Positions 12,283-23,841 of a DNA stretch of 64,000 bases are shown one piece after another. Source of the stretch: Polytrichum commune (taxonomy: Eukaryota; Streptophyta; Polytrichopsida; Polytrichales; Polytrichaceae). The DNA lies in NCBI GenBank assembly GCA_950295325.1, contig OX485806.1, positions 56,975,169 to 57,039,168 on the forward strand, written 5' to 3'. A program made the position numbers and the translations under genes. The notes beneath the pieces were generated by a model. That model was not told the DNA's origin. It did not search any database and saw nothing but the letters and a program-made list of their open reading frames with translations. Numbering within the stretch: position 1 is the first letter of the stretch; each line of letters starts with the position of its first letter.

Positions 12283-13394
12283 TTGCAAAGATATAGAGAT
12301 ACATTTTTGTGTCACCTTATCCAAGTTTGCCAACTATCGGAAAAAAGAAATGCTCTCACAATTCACCATTGGCAAATTTGGGTCACCCTTCATATAAATC
12401 TTTTTCACCCTGATCTATTTAATTTAAGCATTGCCTACCACAAAACCCTCAAAATTCACATGGGACACAACATTCTTTGCCATGACATATTTCAAAACAA
12501 ACTTTATGTAGTCGCGTGTTTAGATTGCAATCATGAACACCTCATAGTATTTTTTGTCATACACATGGCAAACCAAGGTGGTCCAATCTTTCAGGCATTG
12601 GACATGGTCAAACATTATCCATGAGTTCCCCATATTCCACCATGCGCTTCATCAAATCTACGACATTCCCATGAAAGTCGCCTCACATTATCAAAATGAA
12701 CACTTCATTTTTGGATTGACCTGGAAACCTACTGCCATACATGTATTTCAAACCTAAATGGTTTCTTAACACCATAAAATTATCCATTCTTCTACAAACA
12801 AAATGATTTAAACATGCAATGAAATTATGACAATTCAAGGATGCAAAAGTACTAAACTTATCCATATCCACATCCACCTTTAGAGACAAATTTGCCAAGT
12901 GATGGCCATTGTTGACCGATGGTGATTTAAAAAAATAGTATGCCAATAATTGTTTGTTGGCTACCATTATTATAGCAAATTTCTTAGCAATGGGTGTTTT
13001 TACGACCCCCTTGGTAACGCATCCTTAAGCCATGTCTAATAACTCACAATATGTTTTAATTGATACAAAGTCATCAAGAACATCAAAATGAATGCAAACC
13101 CTCAATATCCATAGGGTTGTTGAGTTTACATATATGATGCAAGCATGGTATAAAGCAATGCATATTGGTGTGAAAGGACACACCTTACATTCCGATCTTG
13201 ATTTTGCAAGGTCTACATCATCCACAAAAAATTTAAAAAAAGACAATCCAATCCACTCAATGGAGTTGCAAATACCCCATTGCAATACATATAGAAACAA
13301 TAAAAGTTTTGTACATTGAGAACAACTCGCACAAAAAATGCTTGAGGAATAATTAAGACAATTTTGGATATTGGTTGTTTTTGTTGTACACCAA
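12283..13394 (-). pseudogene. Decayed unidentified ORF in foldback loop
   Basis: On the minus strand one frame stays open from about 13,300 to 12,683 with a single stop near 13,025, and then continues with scattered stops to about 12,280. Readable words include FVDDVDLAKSRSECKVCPF, LNCHNFIACLNHFVCRRMDN and GDFHGNVVDLMKRMVEYGEL. The upstream part resumes beyond the solo LTR at 15,110-14,985, in a frame containing DVKYLPPSFDND and YVWPFHGWQRQDV. Composition and frame conservation suggest a former gene about 1.2 kb long or more. I cannot assign a family. It lies between the inverted arms, so it may be the transposase of the foldback element or captured host sequence. Confidence 0.4.
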
Positions 13395-13399
13395 AGATG

Positions 13400-14979
13400 T
13401 GTGAGCCCAAGGTTGTGCCCACATGTTGCCTTAGTATTTAAAAGTTGTAAAAGGTGGCATTTGTGGTGGGTGAGTGGTTAAAACTAATCGATAGTGTTGA
13501 ATCGATCAAGTTGAGTGTTAGGGTGTTAAGTTGGACGCAGTTAAGTTGGTCGTGAGATTCAAGTATTTTAAAGCTAAAAGCCTAAAAGAAAAGAAAATGA
13601 GTGAATTGGTTTCAATGTGAATGGGTGTTAATTGTTACATGGTTGGGGAAGCATGGTGTTAGTTTTGTCTTAAGTTATTGTTCATTTTAGGTAGTTGAGT
13701 GGGTGGCTAAGTAATTGGCCGAGAGCCAACCAGTGGCAAACGTCAGCTGAAAATTCGTTAGGGCTAGAGAAGGCCGGGGGGACTGTTGGTTGCGGCTCCC
13801 AAACACTTCAATTGTGAAAAAAAAAGGGAGAAGAGAGGAAACAGAGTGCGGGGGCATACCCTGCCGGTGAGGGAATGCTTCTTCTTCTGCCACCAAGCTG
13901 CGACTGCTTGGAAGCGAGATGAGGTCTTTGGCCTGTGAAGGTTGGGTCTAGTTGCTCAGCCGAAAAGAATGGCCAGTTGTTTCTGATGACGCCACATGGC
14001 AAGGAAAATCAGGAGTTGAGCTGGGATTCAGGAAGGCACAGGGAAATTTGCCACTCGCCGAAGGAGACTCCGAGGAGCACCGAGGTTGGAGGGGATTTGG
14101 CCAAGATGAGAGCAAGGCGCTTACGGGAGAGATTTCATGAGCTCAGATGAATTGAGTGACGAGTGAGCATCTGGGTGCGGCTAGCTCGGTAAGAAGCGGC
14201 GCTGTGAGGCTGTTCGAATCCACAGTCAGAAAGCTATAGGCCACCTTGCACACTGAAATTGTGGATTTGGGTCGAAAGGCGAAGGAATCCAGCTGAGGAG
14301 CCTGGTGAGCAAGGGGGATGGTACAATGTGGAGGTTGGGTTCAGTCTGTAATGTGGCTAGGTTAGAGTCGATGGGTGCTGTGGGATTTGATTCAACCAGG
14401 TCCACAGCAATGAGGAGACAACCGGTGACCAGGGGGATTAAGGTGATGGCCAATAGGGTCGCAATGTGGGATCTGAAGCTGAAAGGTGGAGAAGGCTAGA
14501 ACTAGGCTGCTGAGGACCCCCCCTGGAGCGGCAGGGACGGGGATGGCCTGGGCCGGGCCGAGATCGTGAATGCAGATGTTGCTGGAACCCAATGAGAGGT
14601 TGCTCAGTAGCTTGGATTAAGGAAGGCCTTTGGAGGTTGAGCCCAGGCCACTCTCGGGTTAGAGCACGTTAGATCCTTCAGAAGGGAATTAGTGAATAAG
14701 GGGTGGGGCACATAACATTGTGTGGTTGAACTTTTTAAGGGGATGTGTAGGCTAAGCATTGGGATACCCTTAGTGTGGTGTGGAGTGTGACTAGTGTAGG
14801 AAAAAACATTTCTTAATGCTTGTAATGGTGTTGATCTTGGATAAAAATTGAATAAAGGATAGTCACTGTGAAGGCTCATTGGACTGAGTGTGGAGGCAAG
14901 GTCACTTCTACTGGGCATATGTGAGGCACTGACTTCCACCCGGATTACGACGCTTAAGGGTGGGGGTTTGTGTCTGACA
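13400..14979 (+). mobile_element. Solo LTR S0, TSD AGATG
   Basis: It starts TGTGAGCCCAAGG and ends GTTTGTGTCTGACA, and is flanked on both sides by AGATG (13,395-13,399 and 14,980-14,984), a perfect 5-bp target duplication. Near its start it has GTGCCCACATGTT, and CTTAAG lies 21 bases from its end. These modules recur at matching positions in the LTRs at 23,870, 30,143 and 40,767. At 1,580 bp with no internal region it is a solo LTR, left by recombination between two LTRs. Its GC-rich middle gives frames on both strands that I do not regard as genes. It split a pre-existing minus-strand ORF. Confidence 0.88.
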
Positions 14980-14984
14980 AGATG

Positions 14985-15679
14985 TCCGTTACACATCTTG
15001 TCTTTGCCATCCATGGAACGGCCAAACATATTTGTGATACATGGTGCTGTATAATAATATGTCATTGTCAAACGACGGTGGTAGATACTTGACATCATGC
15101 ACATCAAATGTTATCAAAACAATGATTATAAGGTCAAACTTAGACTTTTATGAGATTTTGTAAGTTTTATTGCCTAGACAAAATTTAAATAATGATGTAA
15201 AGGATGCAATGATGGATGCTAAGATGAAGTTTCTTGGAAAAACAACATCATGTAGAGAAGGTGGATGGGAACTTATCAACATCTATGGATACCTTAAAAG
15301 GAGTGGGCATAACACCCATGAGAAGTAATAATCATATGCCAGACATATCAATTGTAAAAAAAAATCTTCATTAGGTACATGCCATAAAAAAACACCATCC
15401 CTAATGGGGTCCAATTTAACAATAAAAATACAAGGATCAAGAAAAAATTAAAATGCCACATTTATTTGTCAAAATTACAATTGCATCTTAGAATCTAAAA
15501 AACATATAATTCTAAATAGACTCAGACCACAAATCTAGACGTGGCCATCCTTGTTTGTATTATTCTCTATTAATATTGTCTTAGATATGTCAACGTCAAC
15601 AAAATACATATTGTAGAGCTCAATTATCTCTTTTTGTTCCTAGGGTGGATCAAATCGTAGTGACTTAGAGCATCATCCG
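14985..15679. other. Loop of foldback element right of solo LTR S0
   Basis: The first ~125 bases (minus strand) continue the decayed ORF interrupted by the solo LTR. The rest is AT-rich with no recognisable content up to the right arm. Confidence 0.4.
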
Positions 15680-16440
15680 GATTAAGATTACTAAACTACT
15701 TAATCTCCTTGTCAGTAGTTTTGATCGATTCTCAGTTGTCTTCATTTGTTATATTTGTAGGTGTCTTTGTTCTTTTTTTAAAGCTCCTCTACTTTGTGTT
15801 CAATATGATGGACATTTAAATAGAATTTAAAAGTCATATTTTGTTGTTGAATTTTTTTCTTGATGATATCTCTTCAAGTAATCTCGTTCAACCAAACGTT
15901 GTTTATAATTTATAGATTTGTTTGCTTGTTACTTTCTTCTTGTGTTGAACTTCTTTATGTGCCACAATTGTCGCTTTAAGCTCAAATGTTACATCTAAAC
16001 ATTGATCTAGTTCATATCAATTACTCCTGGTATGTTGTAGCATTGTGTCAACTTCATGTGCTGTAGTTGTTTCCTCTTCTTCTAAAGTAACTAGTTTATT
16101 TTTTCTTTGAATAGCTAAATATCTTGAGTAACAGAATTGCCAAGTAACAAATTCCTTTTTTTTTTCAAATCGTTAAGTAGTCAAATAGCCAAGTAACCAA
16201 ATAACCTTTCTTCTTGGTGACAACTAGCTAAGCGTCCAAGTAACAAATAACCTTTCTTCAAGTAACTAAGTAGCAACTCTTTAAATAACCATGTAACAAG
16301 TTAACTCTCCTAAGTATCTCAAGTTGCACGTAACCTTCTTTAGGTAACCAAGTAGTTTTTCTTCAAATTGCCAAATAACTAACAAACTAAATCACCAAGT
16401 AACAAGTAATTTTTTTCAAATAACTATGTAGAATATAGAA
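15680..16440. repeat. Right inverted arm of foldback-like element
   Basis: This is the reverse-complement partner of 11,000-12,050. From inside outward it carries GATGGACATTTAAATAGAA, GATATCTCTTCAAG, TTCTTTATGTGCCAC, GTATGTTGTAGCAT and TTCATGTGCTG, then an array of CCAAGTAACCAA-type words including TTGGTGACAACTAGCTAAG (16,080-16,430). Arm identity looks moderate, with many substitutions and small indels, so the element is old. Outside the arm, 16,440-17,080 has ACCTCATGTGAGTT words that match, inverted, the block near 43,590, suggesting that the full arm is longer. Confidence 0.7.
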
Positions 16441-17080
16441 TTCAAGATTCACTATTATAAGAATGATGGCGGAATGAAATAGATATGCAAAGAACAAATT
16501 TTAATTTTATCATGTTAAAATCTTGATATCTCTTAAACTTATAGCGACATTAATTTAGGAGGATATATATATTCAATTATCACACAAACCTTCATACAAC
16601 TTCACATATTATCATTTTTATTTTTTTATTTTCTCTTTCTCTCAATGATTTCCTTGATGTCTTTAATATTTTTTTTTATCTCTATCAATGACTTTTATAT
16701 TTCCATGAGCCTCTCAAGTAGCCAACTTCATTTTTCAATTATTTTCACCTCATATGAGTTTCTATGATTTCATTCCTTACACAATTGCCTTTCAACTTTT
16801 ACAATTTTCTCATTTCTTGTAAGTTCTATATATATTTCTCTCAATATTTTTAATGTCCTATTCATGAAAATATCTCACCTCATGTGAGTTCTCATGCATG
16901 GAAAATCTTTCAAACATAACCAACTTGATGATGTTTATGCTATCGATTATTTTGTCTCTACCTTGAATAACTAAAAAAAAAATTGAACTTGAAGCTTTTG
17001 TATTCCAAAATGGTAAAAATACAAAGCACCTAGCTCTTGTGTAGCTTATCATCGTGAATAAAATATGTATACTCTAATTG
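16441..17080. other. AT-rich, possible outer foldback arm
   Basis: Contains two copies of CACCTCAT(A/G)TGAGTT (about 16,747 and 16,876) and pyrimidine-rich runs. The inverted word CTCACATGAGGTGAAA occurs near 43,602, next to another arm fragment. No gene seen. Confidence 0.4.
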
Positions 17081-18802
17081 TGGTGACAATTGCTATTACA
17101 AGCATAATAACAACCTACAAGATTGGTTGGATGGATAAACTACTCTAATGCCTCCAAGCGTTGACCTCTTATTTCCTATAATGCAAAGCCTAATACAGAG
17201 GATTAATGCAAAACACGCACAAAATTAATACAGAACACGCAAAATATTAATGCACAACTCGAATACAGAAGACTAATGTAGAAGTCTAATGCATGATATT
17301 AATGCAGCATACTAACACAAAGCCTAAAAAATGGCCTAATGCAAAAAAATAACACAAAACATTATCAAGGAGAATAATGTAGAAGACTGATGCAAAAGAC
17401 GTATGCAAAGAACAAATGCAGATAATAATGTAGAAGATTGATGTAGGACACTAATGCTTAATTTAATACAGAAGCTAATGCAAAAAACTAAGATAGAAAA
17501 TTAATACAGAGGACTAATACAAAACATAATGCAAGAGACTAATGCAAAATCTAATATAAAAGATTAATGCAAAAAACATATGCATAATATAATGTAGAAT
17601 ATTGATGCATGACATTAATACATAACCTAATATAGAAGCTAATGCAAAATATTAAGATAGAAAATTGATACAAAGGACTAATACAAAACATAATGCAAAA
17701 AATGAGTGCGGAGGCTGATACAAAAATAATACAAAGACTAATGTATAAACTAATGTATAGACTAAGGCACAAACTAAATGAATAAAATATTAAAAAACAA
17801 CTTATACATCTAATAACTTAAGATATAAAAACTAATACAATTAGGCAATTAAATCCTCTTAAATAGGGTTAAAAAATTTATTTAAAATTCATCGGGTTCA
17901 TAAATTTTTTTGTCCAACCTTCTTATTTTTATCATTCAACTACTCTTTGTATCTATCTACATAGACATGGCGGAGAGCAATGAGTAGGTGTAACGGCCAT
18001 AATATGAGCGTGAAAAGTGAGTCCCCGCGCCTCCTTTGCGAGACTATCATTCCAACCACAAAGCTTTGTCGGTCATACATTTAGTCATGCCCACATTTTA
18101 CGATTGGCATTTATGGCCGCCATCATCTTAGCTGTCACTCTTTAAAATCCCTAGATGCAACGATTTTGGTTTTCCAATCATTTGATCCAACGGCCTTCAT
18201 CGGGTCGACTTCCTCCGTTTATTGCCATCCTACGCTTATGTCTTCTTTTGCTCGACGTTGTTTTCCGTTCGTCGTTGTTGTCGTCCATTTTACGTTGTCA
18301 TTCATTCATTCCACATTGTTCTACAATGTTCTTTGTTTATTCGACACAGTCTTTCACTATCTTTTGTCTAAGTTTCTTCATACTAATTAATTGACCTAAA
18401 TCTATTTTTTATTCATAAACTTCCTTTCTACTTAGACCATGAACCTTAATCCAACTGGTTGATTCACGCGGGTAAATAATAACATGATTCTAAAAAATAA
18501 AAATAAAAATTGATAAGGTTCTATGCACACCTTTGTAGTAAATTCTTCTTTGTAATTGCCTATAAATTATTTTTGCTTTAACACTAGTTCAATTTGTAAT
18601 AACACCGGTTAATGTAACCAACCGGATTTGAAGCCGGGTTGATCTAAACCTAATACCAATCTCTTACACAACTCGCATCCATAGGCAGATGTTCTAAAAT
18701 CTAGTAGCTACCTATATATATTGATTATTGCCAATACCTAACTTCCTTGTTTTGTAGACTATGGGCCGTAATTCAAATTACGAGCGGTTTGAGTGGCTCA
18801 CA
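17081..18802 (-). repeat. R3 repeat copy 2 (probable LTR)
   Basis: Same orientation as the copy at 54,599-55,886 and inverted relative to 2,128-3,247. Shared landmarks: ACAATTGCTATT, CTACAAGATTGGTTGGATGG, CCTCCAAGCGTTGACC, CAACGGCCTTCATC and, at the end, GAGCGGTTTGAGTGGCTCACA. On the minus strand it starts TGTGAGCC, like the C and D LTRs, and it lies about 260 bases beyond the integrase end of minus-strand element B. It is therefore a candidate 3' LTR of B. It is longer than the other copies because of a short-motif array. Confidence 0.5.
17190..17800. repeat. Expanded AATGCA-type short tandem array
   Basis: About 600 bases of degenerate units such as AATGCAGAAGACT and TAATACAGAGGACT, repeated dozens of times with period near 12-14. 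The other two R3 copies have only short arrays here, built on related ATGCA-containing motifs (ATGAATGTGATGCA at ~3,100; CATCCGTGCATCAAATT at ~54,735). The array explains the extra length of this copy. The 73-codon minus-strand frame across it is just translated repeat. Confidence 0.7.
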
Positions 18803-19062
18803 TGTGTGGGCTGTCTGCGGAACACTATGTAAGTGTAACGCACTAAGAATCTTGCAGCTACGTTAGTAAATAACGTTCCATTTGGTTGCATGGTCATAAT
18901 TTTAATGATAGTCATTAGATTTACTAACCTCAATATTTTGTAATTATTTGTTGTAGGATAATTACCAACTTCAAAATGAACTTTTGATGGAAAAGATATT
19001 GTTAGTGTGGCATTGAGAGTAAGGAGCACCTAATATAGCACTCAAAATGGTAAAATATAACA

Positions 19063-20330
19063 CAATATAAACAAGATTACACATTGTAGGATTTACAATG
19101 CTCGTTATTAGTGTGGGTTGGGAAGTAAGTACCATTCAAAGTGGCTAGCTGAACTAAATTATTGGGGTCGTTGCCATCATCCAATATGGCCTAGCCAAAG
19201 GGCATCAAACTTCCTTAGAAATTCCAACCGGCTTGCATTTTAGAGCATCACCAACGTGTTGGGGATCAATTTATGTTTTTTTGGTTGCTTATCAAAAGCA
19301 ACCTCATGATGTCGTTGCATCATTTCTACATGTTGCGCGTTAATGCGTCGAGATTCGTTTGAAGATAGGCATGCATGCCTCAATTGCAATACGAAGGGAC
19401 GGGATCTCCAATTCTATGGTTAGGATAGCCTCTAGCCATAAACAAGTGCAAATAACATTTGTTTTGTGGTTACCTATAAGGTGATATGATAAGCCCATAA
19501 AGTCGCATTGAGCTTGGAATCCCAATCACGTATGTGATATTCTATGGTCTTTTGCAAAATACGGATAATAATTTGGTTGACCTGTTCGGCTAGGCCATTG
19601 GTCTACGGGTGATAGCGTGTGGTCTTTTGATGACCTATATCATATGTCGTAGTCATCTCCTCAATGAGATTATTTAGAAAATATGTGCCTCTATCACCAA
19701 TCAAACCTTCGGAACTCCATATCGAGCAATGATGTTCTCTAAGATGAATAAGGTTGTGGTTTTTTTATCCGCAATTTTTGTGCCTTTGCTTCCACCACTT
19801 GGTGAGACAGTCCACGGCAAGAATGATGTAGGCCATACCTCAAGAGAGTCTAAGGTGGACTGATCCTACATAATCAATTCCCCATTTTTCAAATGGAAGA
19901 AGGGGTAAGGATGGGATGAGAGGTAGCGCCATGTGAAAGTTGTTTTTTTTGCATAATGTTGACAAACATCACATTTATCAACATGCTTGATAGCATCCTT
20001 GAACATAGTGGGCCGGCAGTACCTTGCTCAAAAGGCCTTTTGAGCTTTGAAGCGACTCGCAATAAGCCCTCCACAAGTGCTATCGTGACATGCAACAGAG
20101 ATATCCAGAATTTCTATCCCATTCATGCATCGGCAAAGCACCCCATCCAATCCCCTTTGGTAGAAACAATTGAAGTTGATAATATAGTGACGACAATGGA
20201 CTTTAATCTTCCGCCTGTCATTCTTATCCGATCCTTTGGACATTGTTTGAGTGCTCAAGAACTGGACAGTGTGGGCATACCACAACGAGACTGCCGTAAT
20301 GAGAAATTAATTATCATTCGGTAGTTCATT
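19063..20330 (-). pseudogene. Element B integrase
   Basis: From the N-terminal zinc-binding part (RHYII-like HCRHYIINFNCFY and VACHDSTCGG, near 20,240-20,060) through the catalytic core (IGDRGTYFLNN near 19,690; a TTRYHP-TNGLAEQVN stretch near 19,600, where the family's catalytic Glu is conserved as AEQVN) to the C-terminal part (SRLEFLRKFDALWLG near 19,220; NNLVQLATLNGTYFP near 19,120). LEAILTIELEIPSLRIA (19,440-19,370) matches LEATLPIEFEVESLRVA of element D. Several frameshifts and stops make it inactive. Confidence 0.8.
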
Positions 20331-20359
20331 GCCAATGTTGACCTTGCCCACCTCTTCAG

Positions 20360-20760
20360 ACAACCTTGAAAGGTGGTTGGCTTGCTTGTGTAAGCAGTCG
20401 GGCTTGTATTCAACTGTGTAATCTAACTCCTCAAGGAGTATGACCCACCTTGCTACCTAACCGCTAAGGTTGGGTTTATTGACCATATATTGGAGGGCCA
20501 AATGGTCTATAAAGAAGATTACCGGGGTCATCAGGAGGTAGTGTCGGAATTTATTGACATTAAATATCATAGCAAGGCATTCTCATTTCGTGGTGGAATA
20601 TTTATTCTCTGTCAATGTTAATTGATGACTGACAAAGGCAATGTGGCCATCCTAGAGGTTGGAACCATAGGGTTGGCACAAAGCCGCGCCTATGGCAACA
20701 ATAGAGGCATCACAATAGACATGAAATGGTACATTTCATCTAGGAGGTATAAGGCATGGG
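20360..20760 (-). pseudogene. Element B RNase H
   Basis: Minus-strand reading gives VYCDASIVAIGAALCQP, KYSTTK-stop-ECLAM, FIDHLALQYMVNKPNLSG and HKQANHLSRLSEEVG in order. These match the RNase H of elements C/D: CDASS, TTERECLAM, VDHMAIKFLVNKAELSG and ADHLSKLSDE. The catalytic Asp of CDAS remains, but the Glu-bearing TERE motif is broken by a stop and ADHL reads ANHL. It is inactive. Confidence 0.75.
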
Positions 20761-20788
20761 AACAAAGTCAACTTAGTTTTGAGGGCAT

Positions 20789-21430
20789 CTATTCGTATAT
20801 TTTGTCCTTCCTAATGAGGTTCGTTAAGGGGATTGTTGGAGTGGCATAATCCATCATGATGTCTCGGTACCATCCAAAATGGCTCAAGGCCCTCTGGATC
20901 CCTTTGATTGTAGTGAGAGGTTGGAGGTTGAGAATCACATTAATATTTTCAAGGTCTGGTTCTTTACCGGAATCTGACACAACATAGCCCACTAACACGC
21001 CTTTCAAGTTTGCCATATATAGTTTGGTCGGGTTGAGGGTTAGGCCAATTTTCCAATAATGAATGAAACACTCGCGAAGGATGGTAAGATGAAGGGCCTT
21101 AGTCATTTGAGTGTTAAAATCATCGATGGAGACCAACATGGACTTGTGCGAGAGATAAAAAAATAGGTTGTGACACAATGAAACACAACTGGTGCATTAC
21201 ATATGCCAAAGGGCATTATTAGATAAATGAATGTATCCCAGGGCGTGGTGAATGTTGTATTGTAGTAGTCTTTAAGATCAATGGATATTTGATTATAGCC
21301 ATATTAACCATTCATAAATGTGTACAATTCATGCCTGGCCACCTCGTCTAAAATTTGGTTAACATAAGGCAATGGAAAATGGTCCTTTTGTGTGGCCTTG
21401 TTGAGAAATTTCTAAACAATAAACATCTTT
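20789..21430 (-). pseudogene. Element B reverse transcriptase
   Basis: On the minus strand, split over frames: FPLPYVNQILDEVARHELY and a GYNQISIDLKDYYNTTFTTPW stretch (about 21,400-21,250), MPFGICNAPVVF (near 21,200), then MLVSIDDFN, where the usual Y/F-x-DD catalytic box reads SIDD, LTLNPTKLYMANLKGVLVGYV and LSHFGWYRDIM. This is the palm and fingers order of gypsy RT. Frameshifts near 21,180 and several stops are visible. Confidence 0.8.
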
Positions 21431-22329
21431 AATTTTTTGTTTTTATTTTTATAAATACCATAGGGGAGACCCAATCTGTAATTTGCACGGGCTTGATGAA
21501 ACCGGCTTCAAGGAGTTTCTCTAGTTCAACCTTCATGATTAATTGAAGGCATGGATTCATTCGGCGTTCTTTCTAGTGTACCGGTTGGGCATCGGGGATC
21601 AAAGGGATGGTATGTTGGGCTCTCTCGGGCAGTATGCCTTTAAGGTCCTTATACGACCATGCAAAAATATTTTGGAACTCCAAGACAAGGTTATGGTATT
21701 CCTTCAATTCATCCGCGGAGCCTTGAGATCAATGTGCATGGGGTTTGTAGGTCCAAGATACCAATCCTTCGGCATCGATGGATAAATAAACAAGTCACAT
21801 CCTATTTAGAGGTTGGTGGAGGTTTTTTGGAAGTGTAGAGGAAGGGAAAGGATATCTTCATTGTTCATGAGGTCACAAATGTAATGTGGTTGGGAACCAT
21901 CACATTTGAGAGTGTACACCGACTCAACAGGGATGTCATTTGCAAAAGTGACAAAATCATGGTATGCGTCTTGGGGTCCATCATTCACTGCAAGTCTATT
22001 TGTCATACATTGGATGGATTGGACTATTGGTTCCATACCTTCCTTTGGAAACTCCGCCAACCACCTCATGAATTATCCTTTGTCCTTTCATTTGTAAAGA
22101 TCGAGACCTAGGCTCTTGATGGGACCTAGGTCAATTGGTTGTTGTTTGAGGTCAACTAAGGGTTGTAGATACCCTATAGTCTCTGAGGCTTCATCAATGG
22201 CCTCATCTCCGTCGAGAAGTAGTGGTTTTGGTGTTGTGGATCGTGGGTTGATCGTGGAAGTGCATTGATTATGCGATGGCCGAAGGTCATTGGGACCTAT
22301 CCGTGCACCAACATATATTGCCATCTGCT

Positions 22330-22735
22330 CTCTGCAACCAATCTCTACCTAGTAAGATGGGGTAACTATTGGCATCCGTTACAAGACAAAAAAACATAAA
22401 AAATCAAAATATAAATTTCTCCTCCAATCCTAACGTCACAATTGGCCAGTTGTCCCACTAGCATGATTCATCGTTGGTCAGCAATGTTGACAATGTATGG
22501 AGACGGCTCTGTCATCTCTAAGCCTAGCTCCTCAAGGGTGAAAAATGGCATTATGTTATGCCGCTTCTTCCATTGATGAGGGCATGGGGTATCATTTTGT
22601 CAAGGATTTCCACCTCTACTTTGATTGGTATTGCATTACCTAAGGGAGTAGCGTGGATTTCGGCTACAGTAATTGGTTTGCGGGGTCAACAAATGGCGGT
22701 CGTCCCTTTCTTGAATTATTTCCACAAGGTAGGAG
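22330..22735 (-). pseudogene. Element B aspartic protease
   Basis: Minus-strand reading gives HALINGRSG then NIMPFFTLEELGLEM, PSPYIVNIADQR and LVGQLANCDVRIGG. The equivalent element C/D protease has VLVDGGSGLNILPEHTMNRLGL. The catalytic Asp of the D-G-G-S-G box is Asn here (ING), and a frameshift lies just after it, so the enzyme would be inactive even without the later stops. Confidence 0.7.
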
Positions 22736-23089
22736 CTACTTGAAGGCTCTTGTAGGTCGAGGTTTTGGTTTCAAATGACCATTTGACTTGTTGTCTAGGG
22801 TGTCCACAAATTGGTACAAATCATTGTCGTCTTCATCTTCATCGTATTCCACCAATGGTAATGCCTCGGTAGAAAGTTTGTCAAAAGGGGGTTCATTAAT
22901 GGCATTTTGCATGGCGGAGTAAAGAACGTTGTTCAATTGAACAAATTTTGGTGATCCAACTGAAGGAGTAGAAAGCTTTGCCATGTGTTTTGTGGGGGGG
23001 GGGGGGTCGACTAACCATAAGGCTCTAGTTATAACTGCAACATGTACTTTATATTTTCCTAACCCCATAAGAAGAGTAGAGGAAATCAT
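22736..23089 (-). pseudogene. Element B gag-protease linker
   Basis: 117-codon open frame with KVHVAVITRALWLV near the start, SPKFVQLNNVLYSAMQNAI, then a strongly acidic run (VEYDEDEDDND). This is the VTTRA-type region between zinc knuckles and protease. The run of 13 G near 22,997-23,009, within the frame (encoding a PPPP stretch), is a likely site of length change. Confidence 0.6.
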
Positions 23090-23130
23090 TGGCTTATGCT
23101 CGTGTAGTATAACGACGGTGTTCTAGAGGA

Positions 23131-23841
23131 TTAAATCTCTATTGCCCATTGGGTCCATGGGATTCGCGTCGACATACCGAGTGTCTTGGGAATTTGGTTG
23201 ATGAGGATGACTGAGTCAAGCCTCATCCCTAGCTTGATTTTGGTAATGACCAAAAATGGGGTAACGGTCATCTCTATTGAATCCTTGGTTCCACTTGGTA
23301 CCATGGTTGTGGCCTTGGTTTCCATAGAAAAGGTGTTGTCCATTGCCTCCATATCGGGGTTGACCTTGGTTTTGGAGAGAATTGGGGGGTTGGTTGGGTT
23401 GGAACCCATGCATTGGCCTATAATATATAAAAAATTAGCATTGCCTTGTGGATGCGGATTTTTGTAAGGGTTACCTTGGCTATGACCTTGATTTGGCCGC
23501 CTACATTTGTCGGTCGGGTGGTTTCCACTACAATTGGCACATGTCACCCCCAATTCTATCTAGCAAATGCCCAGACCTATTGAATGCATTTCTTGCATGT
23601 GGAGCAAATAATGTTTTGTTGGGGTTGATGGGAAATTCCTTGGTGCTTGGCAAAATTGATCACAATGGCCATATTGGTTGCAATTCCTACACCAAATGTC
23701 CAACGGATAACTCCCTGTATCATTAGAAGGTCCTACATGTGGGGCTTGTGACTTGGCATTGATGGCCGTGGTCAATTGTTTTGTCATGTTCTTGAGAGTT
23801 TCCATAAAATCCTCTTTGAGATCACAAATCTCGAACAACAA
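23131..23841 (-). pseudogene. Element B gag zinc knuckles
   Basis: Two overlapping frames on the minus strand. The first (23,841-23,560) has a canonical CCHC knuckle, CRNCNQYGHCDQFC (C-x2-C-x4-H-x4-C). The second (23,553-23,131) starts with CANCSGNHPTDKC, a C-x2-C-x3-H-x4-C variant, followed by Gly/Asn/Pro-rich sequence. A frame change lies between them. The N-terminal gag core is missing because element C inserted immediately upstream at 23,870. Confidence 0.75.

Noticed and set aside
13687-15107. Frames around 14-15 kb as a host gene
   Set aside because: They lie in solo LTR S0. The 167-codon minus frame crosses its right border, so it is a chance join of LTR sequence to an older ORF.
17551-17772. 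73-codon hydrophobic minus-strand frame
   Set aside because: It is the translation of the AATGCA-type tandem array.
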